A DNA stretch of 64,000 nucleotides from Undibacterium sp. Jales W-56. GTDB lineage: Bacteria > Pseudomonadota > Gammaproteobacteria > Burkholderiales > Burkholderiaceae_D. How positions within the stretch are numbered: position 1 is the first letter of the stretch; every line of letters starts with the position of its first letter. The notes below the pieces were generated by a model. That model did not search any database and had not been told where the DNA came from. It saw only the letters and a program-made list of their open reading frames with translations. Both the position numbers and the translations under genes were made by a program. Positions 59,092-64,000 of this stretch are shown piece by piece. The stretch covers positions 992,001 through 1,056,000 of the forward strand of contig NZ_JAJLQW010000001.1 of the NCBI RefSeq assembly GCF_025548535.1, written 5' to 3'.

Positions 59092-61329
59092 ATGGTCTCG
59101 ATATCAGCGACAAGTTCGCAATCTCAATTACTCGAAGGTTTGTCCGAAAGCGAGTCCAGTCGCGTCATGGCTGCGCTCGAATTCGTGACGCCGCTGTATG
59201 CGCATCGCCAGGTCATCACCGAGCAAAACGCCTTGCAATTCGTGCAGGGTGTGGTTGCGATCCTGGCGATGTTGCGTACCGATGTTGATACCCGGATCGC
59301 CGGTTTGCTATTTGAATTGCCAGAACTGAGCCCGGTTGCTGCAGAGCAGATTGAATCCCGGTTTGGCAAAGAAATCGCGGATCTGGTCACGGGCATCCGG
59401 CGCCTGATGCGTTTGCGCGAAGCGGCCCTGACGCAGCATGAGATCGGCCGCGGCAAGGACGCCGCTGAAAAGGCCGCCACGCAGATGGAAACCTTGCGCA
59501 AGATGGTATTGGCAATGGCAACCGATATGCGTGTGGTTCTGGTGCGGCTGGCTTCGCGTGTCACCACCCTGCGCTATTTCGCCGACTGCAAACGCGATGA
59601 CGGCGCGGCTCAGCAATATGCCAGCGAAACCATGGACTTGTATGCGCCGCTGGCGAATCGCTTGGGTGTCTGGCAATTAAAGTGGGAATTAGAAGATTTA
59701 TCGTTCCGTTTCCTGGAGCCTGAACAATATAAACGCATCGCCAAGATGCTGGAAGAAAAACGACTGGAGCGTGAGAGCTTCGTCGTCTCTGCCATCGCCC
59801 GTCTCAATGCAGAATTGAAAGCCGCCGGCGTCAAGGCCGAAGTATCTGGCAGACCGAAGCATATCTACAGCATCTGGAAAAAAATGCGCGGCAAGGATGT
59901 CAATTTTGACGAGCTTTACGATGTGCGCGCTTTTCGCGTAGTGGTCGATGATATTCGCGATTGCTACACGGTTTTGGGTATTGTGCATAATGCCTGGACG
60001 CCGATTCCCAAAGAATTTGACGACTATATTTCCCGCCCCAAACCGAACGGCTACAAGTCTTTGCACACCGTAGTCATCGTGGAAGACGGCAGGCCACTCG
60101 AAGTGCAGATACGTACACGCGAGATGCACCAGTTTGCCGAATACGGCGTGGCCGCGCACTGGCGTTATAAAGAGTCTGGCGGATCGAATTTTTCTGCTCA
60201 GGAATACGATGAAAAAATTGCCTGGTTAAGGCAATTGCTGGCCTGGAAAACGGAGGTCGCCGATGTCGTAGTCGGGCAAGAAGAGTTGCAGCGCGAATGG
60301 GTAGAGAAGATTAAAGCCGCCAGCCTGGACGACAGGATTTACGTCCTGACGCCGCAGGCGCGCGTGATCGAATTGCCGAGCAATTCAACCCCGGTTGATT
60401 TTGCATATCATCTGCACACCGATGTCGGCCATCGTTGCCGCGGCGCGCGGGTTGATAACGTCATGGTGCCTTTGAATACGCCACTCAAAAACGGTCAGAC
60501 GATTGAGATTATTACGCTCAAAGTCGGCTCGCCACAGGCCGGACCGTCGCGTGACTGGCTCAATCCCGAGTACTCGGCAAGCACCAGGACGCGCAGTAAG
60601 ATTCGCGCCTGGTTCAATGTCATTGATCAACAAGAGACCCTGTCGAATGGCCGTGCCTTGGTCGAGAAAACCTTGCAGCGCGAAGGGAAGACTGCAGTCA
60701 ATCTTGAGGACCTGGCGCGCAAGCTGGGTTTTGCCAGCGTCGATGAATTATTCCTGTCTGTCGGCAAAGACGAATTCAGCCTGCGTCAGATCGAGAATGT
60801 GCTGCGTGAGAATGTCGAAGTCGTTGATCCGGACCAAGTCAGCATCACCAACAAGAGCCGGGCATCGAGTGTCACGCAGGGCGCCAAGTCCGGTGTGCTG
60901 GTGGTCGGCACCGAAGGGCTGCTGACCCAGCTGGCGCGCTGCTGCAAGCCGGCGCCGCCCGATGAAATCGTCGGCTTTGTAACGCGCGGCAAAGGTGTTT
61001 CCATACACCGGCTTAACTGCAAGAATTTTGCGGAAATGCGCAACAAGGCGCCCGAGCGCGTGATCCAGACGACTTGGGGCGAGCATGGCAAAGAAACGGT
61101 CTATCCTGTCGATATTTTTGTGCTGGCACAAGACCGGCAGGGCTTGTTGCGGGATATTTCCGAGGTTTTTTCCCGTGAAAAAATCAATGTGATCGGCGTC
61201 AACACGCAAAGTGCAAAATCGCAGGCCCGTATGTCATTTACCGCGGAGATAGGCGGCACAGCGCAATTGCAAAAAGCCTTGAACGTCATCCGGGAAGTTC
61301 ATGGTGTGATTGAGGTGCGCAGGAATTGA
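59092..61329 (+). CDS. relA: RelA-type GTP pyrophosphokinase
   Basis: A 745-residue (p)ppGpp synthetase. The N-terminal hydrolase region is decayed: where the HDxxED motif belongs, residues 74-79 read FELPEL. The synthetase domain has YDVRAFRVVVDDIRDCYTVL and the acidic EFDD at residues 308-311 (E-x-D-D), as in monofunctional RelA rather than SpoT or Rel (R-x-K-D). TGS (VLTPQARVIELPSNSTPVDF), a CC region (LARCCKPAPPDEIVGFVTRG) and an ACT domain at the end (DIFVLAQDRQGLLRDISEV) follow. It makes alarmone on ribosomes with uncharged tRNA. The start 59092 was preferred over 59056. Confidence 0.94.
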   Translation: MVSISATSSQSQLLEGLSESESSRVMAALEFVTPLYAHRQVITEQNALQFVQGVVAILAMLRTDVDTRIAGLLFELPELSPVAAEQIESRFGKEIADLVTGIRRLMRLREAALTQHEIGRGKDAAEKAATQMETLRKMVLAMATDMRVVLVRLASRVTTLRYFADCKRDDGAAQQYASETMDLYAPLANRLGVWQLKWELEDLSFRFLEPEQYKRIAKMLEEKRLERESFVVSAIARLNAELKAAGVKAEVSGRPKHIYSIWKKMRGKDVNFDELYDVRAFRVVVDDIRDCYTVLGIVHNAWTPIPKEFDDYISRPKPNGYKSLHTVVIVEDGRPLEVQIRTREMHQFAEYGVAAHWRYKESGGSNFSAQEYDEKIAWLRQLLAWKTEVADVVVGQEELQREWVEKIKAASLDDRIYVLTPQARVIELPSNSTPVDFAYHLHTDVGHRCRGARVDNVMVPLNTPLKNGQTIEIITLKVGSPQAGPSRDWLNPEYSASTRTRSKIRAWFNVIDQQETLSNGRALVEKTLQREGKTAVNLEDLARKLGFASVDELFLSVGKDEFSLRQIENVLRENVEVVDPDQVSITNKSRASSVTQGAKSGVLVVGTEGLLTQLARCCKPAPPDEIVGFVTRGKGVSIHRLNCKNFAEMRNKAPERVIQTTWGEHGKETVYPVDIFVLAQDRQGLLRDISEVFSREKINVIGVNTQSAKSQARMSFTAEIGGTAQLQKALNVIREVHGVIEVRRN

Positions 61330-61407
61330 TACGCCATCGCAGGCCAATTTCGCGTGCTGATGTCGGTCAATCATTTATCCACCCTGCAACCAGCTAAATG
61401 GATTACG

Positions 61408-61461
61408 CAATATTGATGCGCCTTCCGGCAAGAAAGGTTGCCGGAAGGCGCATCAATATTG
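61408..61461. repeat. Perfect 24-bp inverted repeat with 6-base loop
   Basis: The left arm (61408-61431) begins CAATATTGATGCGCC and ends TTCCGGCAA; the right arm (61438-61461) is its exact reverse complement; loop GAAAGG. It lies between the convergent relA and cation transporter genes. No T-run follows on either strand, so it is not a standard terminator. Confidence 0.85.
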
Positions 61462-61538
61462 GCGGGTTTTCCTGGACTAAATCGCTGTAAGCCATTTAAC
61501 CATCTGAAACCGACCGTGCGATGAAAGGCCTTGCAGAC

Positions 61539-62489
61539 CTAGCTATAATCGCCGGCAGCGTCGTCTTCGGCCATGCCCGGAACTTCGGCTTGTAAGGTGA
61601 TGTGGTCAATCTTATGCTTGTCTAGCAGCATCGTCTTGACGCTTTCGAGTATGCGCGGCCATGCGCTCAGATCGTCAATTTCCAGATGACCGATCAAGGC
61701 AGGATAGCCGGGCGACATTTCCCAGACATGCAGATCGTGGACAGAAAGCACGCCCGACACAGCTTCCAGATCGTCGCCGATTTGCAGATAATCGATATGC
61801 TGTGGCACACCTTCCATCAAAAAGTGATAAGACTCTCCCAATACGCCGAAGGTGGATTTCAGAATCAGTAAAGAAACGAAAATCGACAAAATTGGGTCGA
61901 TTTGCATCCAGCCGACATAGTAGATGACCGCGCCGGAAACAATTGCGGCAACTGAGCCGAGCAAATCGCCCATCACGTGGACTAAAGCGGCTTTGGTATT
62001 TACACTTTCTTTGTCGTGGGACAGTATCCAGGCAACGACGATATTGATGGCAAGGCCAATGCTCGCCACCAACATGACCGCGCCGCCTTGCACAGGTTCT
62101 GGGTGTGACAGCCTTTGTGCCGCTTCAAATACGATCCATCCGACGACCGCCAGCATGACCAGGCCGTTGACGAATGCCGCCAAGGCTTCTGCGCGGCCAA
62201 AGCCGAACGAATTCTTTGCGGTCGGCGGGCGTTTGGCGATCATTTGCGCAAGCAATGCCAGTCCCAATGCCGCTGCGTCCGTCACCATATGACCGGCATC
62301 GGAGATCAGTGCCAATGAATTTGACCAGAAGCCGAAGCCGACTTCAACGAAGGCGAAGCTCAAGGTCAGACCGAGTGCCCATGCGAGGATTTTTTGGCTG
62401 CGATTTTCAAAAAAATGCTGATGCTGTGCATCGCCACGACGATGGGCGTGTAGATGATCGCTTTTTTGCGGGGATGTTTTTGAGTGCAT
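61539..62489 (-). CDS. Cation diffusion facilitator, likely zinc
   Basis: A 316-residue CDF-family transporter of six helices that expels divalent cations against protons. The N-terminus is histidine-rich (HLHAHRRGDAQHQHFF). The metal site in helix 2 is H67-x3-D71 (SDAGHMVTDAA), and the second in helix 5, HVMGDLLGS, again H-x3-D, the pattern of zinc-type CDFs. The C-terminal cytoplasmic domain reads SVHDLHVWEMSPGYPALIGH. CzcD and ZitB-type proteins resist zinc, cadmium and cobalt; zinc is inferred. It stands alone, convergent with relA and divergent from tRNA-Val. Confidence 0.9.
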   Translation of the reverse strand: MHSKTSPQKSDHLHAHRRGDAQHQHFFENRSQKILAWALGLTLSFAFVEVGFGFWSNSLALISDAGHMVTDAAALGLALLAQMIAKRPPTAKNSFGFGRAEALAAFVNGLVMLAVVGWIVFEAAQRLSHPEPVQGGAVMLVASIGLAINIVVAWILSHDKESVNTKAALVHVMGDLLGSVAAIVSGAVIYYVGWMQIDPILSIFVSLLILKSTFGVLGESYHFLMEGVPQHIDYLQIGDDLEAVSGVLSVHDLHVWEMSPGYPALIGHLEIDDLSAWPRILESVKTMLLDKHKIDHITLQAEVPGMAEDDAAGDYS

Positions 62490-62646
62490 GAGGTAAGGGG
62501 AGTTTGAATGCGATAACTATCGCCAGTGTAATCGTGATAAGCGACAAGGTGGTGAAAGCCCCCAGTAGATTCAGGGACGTTGGGAAATTCCGGCGAGTGT
62601 TGCATCGCAAGAATCTTGGAAAATAAATAAAAATACAGAAAAGGTG

Positions 62647-62675
62647 TTTACGTTTTCGCCTTGGTTTGCTATAGT
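62647..62675 (+). promoter_or_regulatory. tRNA-Val promoter
   Basis: TTTACG (62647-62652), 17 bases, TATAGT (62670-62675), about 11 bases before the tRNA; the region after the -10 box is GC-rich, as in stable RNA promoters. Confidence 0.65.
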
Positions 62676-62686
62676 CTCGGCTCTTC

Positions 62687-62763
62687 GGGCGGTTAGTTCA
62701 GCTGGTTAGAATACTTGGTCGACATCCAAGGGGTCGCAGATTCGAATTCTGCACCGCCCACCA
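62687..62763 (+). tRNA. tRNA-Val (GAC)
   Basis: A 77-base tRNA with encoded CCA. The acceptor stem pairs GGGCGGT with ACCGCCC; the anticodon stem CTTGG/CCAAG encloses TCGACAT, anticodon GAC, valine. The T arm is GCAGATTCGAATTCTGC. Confidence 0.95.
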
Positions 62764-62900
62764 GAATTTTTATCATGCAACGTGCAGCGTTGCTACATAG
62801 ATAAGAGCGAGAAAGGCATCATGGTTATGACACCGCGAACTACGAGCACAGCAATTTGTGAGCGACGTTAGTCGAGGGTCTTTTTCGTTTGTAATTTTTG

Positions 62901-62930
62901 AAAAAAACGCGGCTAGCCCGCGTTTTTTTT
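62901..62930 (+). terminator. Terminator between tRNA-Val and thrS
   Basis: An A-run, stem ACGCGG/CCGCGT with a CTAGC loop, and eight T; it ends tRNA-Val transcription. The rest of 62764-63003 contains no gene I can support. Confidence 0.82.
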
Positions 62931-63003
62931 CGTCCGCATTTTCTGATATTTCTTTTTGAACATTGTAGGTATTCGGCAAACATTGCCGGCATGGAGACTT
63001 AAA

Positions 63004-64000
63004 ATGGTTTCAGTTCGACTTCCCGATGGTTCTCAGCGTCAATTCGACGCCCCTGTCACTGTAGCGCAGGTGGCTGCCAGTATCGGTGCCGGTCTGGCGA
63101 AAGCGGCATTGGCAGGCAAGGTGGACGGCAAATTGGTGGATACCTCGTTTTTGATTTCCACTGACGTCGATCTGTCTATCGTGACAGATAAAGACCCGGA
63201 TGGCCTGGAAGTCATTCGCCATTCGACTGCGCATTTGCTGGCCTATGCGGTGAAAGAACTGTTCCCGGATGCCCAGGTGACGATCGGTCCGGTGATCGAC
63301 AACGGCTTTTACTATGACTTTTCTTATAAGCGTCCATTCACGCCCGATGATCTGGTTGCGATAGAAAAGAAAATGCAGGAATTGGCAAAGAAAGATGAGC
63401 CAGTCATTCGCAAGGTATTGCCGCGCGATGAGGCGGTGGCTTACTTTAAGTCGATCGGCGAAGCCTATAAAGCGGAAATCATTGCATCGATTCCAGCGGA
63501 TCAGGATGTGTCGCTTTACACCGAAGGCAATTTCACCGATCTGTGCCGCGGCCCGCATGTGCCTTCGACTGGCAAATTGAAAATATTCAAGCTGATGAAG
63601 CTGGCCGGCGCTTACTGGCGCGGTGATTCGAAAAACGAGATGCTGCAACGCGTGTACGGCACCGCATTCGCGAAAAAGGAAGATCAGGAAGCCTATCTGC
63701 ACATGCTGGAAGAAGCGGAAAAGCGCGATCATCGCAAACTGGGCAAGGCATTGGATTTGTTCCATTTCCAGGACGAGGCGCCGGGCCTGGTATTTTGGCA
63801 TGCGAAGGGCTGGACCATATGGCAGCAGGTCGAGCAATACATGCGCAAGGTGTACCAGGATTGCGGTTATCAGGAAGTCAAGGGGCCGCAGATTCTCGAC
63901 AGCAGCCTTTGGGGTAAGACCGGGCACTGGGATAACTATAAAGACAATATGTTTATCACCGAATCGGAAAACCGTTCATATGCGTTAAAGCCTATGAATT
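63004..64000 (+). CDS. thrS: Threonyl-tRNA synthetase (partial, cut by the window end)
   Basis: The first 332 residues of a class II threonyl-tRNA synthetase; no stop is reached. The TGS domain covers about residues 1-62 ([20 protein letters not shown]). The editing domain has [18 protein letters not shown] (zinc-type HxxxH, about 77-81) and [11 protein letters not shown] (near 180-190). The catalytic part begins with [18 protein letters not shown] and [23 protein letters not shown] lies seven bases before the ATG. The gene continues beyond 64000; infC-rplT-pheS genes often follow in this group, which is expectation, not observation. Confidence 0.96.
   Translation, partial: MVSVRLPDGSQRQFDAPVTVAQVAASIGAGLAKAALAGKVDGKLVDTSFLISTDVDLSIVTDKDPDGLEVIRHSTAHLLAYAVKELFPDAQVTIGPVIDNGFYYDFSYKRPFTPDDLVAIEKKMQELAKKDEPVIRKVLPRDEAVAYFKSIGEAYKAEIIASIPADQDVSLYTEGNFTDLCRGPHVPSTGKLKIFKLMKLAGAYWRGDSKNEMLQRVYGTAFAKKEDQEAYLHMLEEAEKRDHRKLGKALDLFHFQDEAPGLVFWHAKGWTIWQQVEQYMRKVYQDCGYQEVKGPQILDSSLWGKTGHWDNYKDNMFITESENRSYALKPMN

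Overview
The window is chromosomal DNA of a betaproteobacterium, most like Oxalobacteraceae (Herminiimonas, Janthinobacterium or Undibacterium type). The pointers are betaproteobacterial small families (DUF3460, DUF2818, DUF3106, DUF3619, DUF3617), the order tpiA-secG-tRNA-Leu-nuoA..N-DUF2818-NUDIX, ilvI-ilvH-ilvC-pssA-leuA-rpsO-pnp, and a moderate GC content. The assignment rests on gene content and order as remembered, not on a search. No prophage, CRISPR array or intact insertion sequence was seen.

Layout. (1) 49-7998: one strand carries a catabolic operon for 2-aminobenzoate (anthranilate) by the CoA-dependent oxygenase/reductase route: CoA ligase, fused monooxygenase/reductase, SDR, MarR regulator, crotonase, acyl-CoA dehydrogenase and a RidA-family protein. 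(2) 8019-16336: an accessory stretch with two copies of a palindromic MITE-like repeat, a membrane-anchored GIY-YIG/MUG113-type protein, pnuC with a NadR-type kinase, an AraC/GyrI regulator, a TonB-dependent receptor behind a TPP riboswitch, rarD and mtfA. (3) 16375-22895, minus strand: btuF-like protein, panC, scpA, DUF3460, LOG protein, TetR, then an ECF sigma operon (sigma, DUF3619, DUF3106, RDD). (4) 23448-33682: branched-chain amino acid synthesis (ilvI, ilvH, ilvC, leuA), pssA, rpsO, pnp and a quinone oxidoreductase. A leucine-rich, apparently leaderless leader peptide precedes leuA. (5) 33940-51057: tpiA, secG, tRNA-Leu(GAG), the complete 14-gene complex I operon, DUF2818 and a NUDIX hydrolase. 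(6) 51113-62489: ETF-ubiquinone oxidoreductase, SDR plus thioesterase, PAS-LuxR regulator divergent from a 3-oxoacid CoA-transferase (scoAB), a DUF3617 protein, alpha/beta hydrolase, a second RidA, relA, and a cation diffusion facilitator. (7) tRNA-Val(GAC) and the start of thrS, cut by the window end.

How parts connect. The anthranilate operon makes acyl-CoA intermediates whose dehydrogenation feeds electrons to ETF; ETF-QO (51113-52777) and complex I (35437-50157) then carry them to quinone. scoAB activates acetoacetate-type acids with succinyl-CoA. The TPP riboswitch places the TonB receptor in thiamine supply; pnuC and its kinase nearby may salvage nicotinamide riboside or, less likely, a thiamine compound. 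relA has the synthetase signature and a decayed hydrolase motif.

The features most worth follow-up are the GIY-YIG/transmembrane/paired-cysteine protein, the two-copy hairpin element, the leaderless Leu-rich leader before leuA, the ECF sigma-DUF3619 unit, the perfect 24-bp palindrome after relA, and the RidA proteins that appear to lack the family's catalytic arginine.
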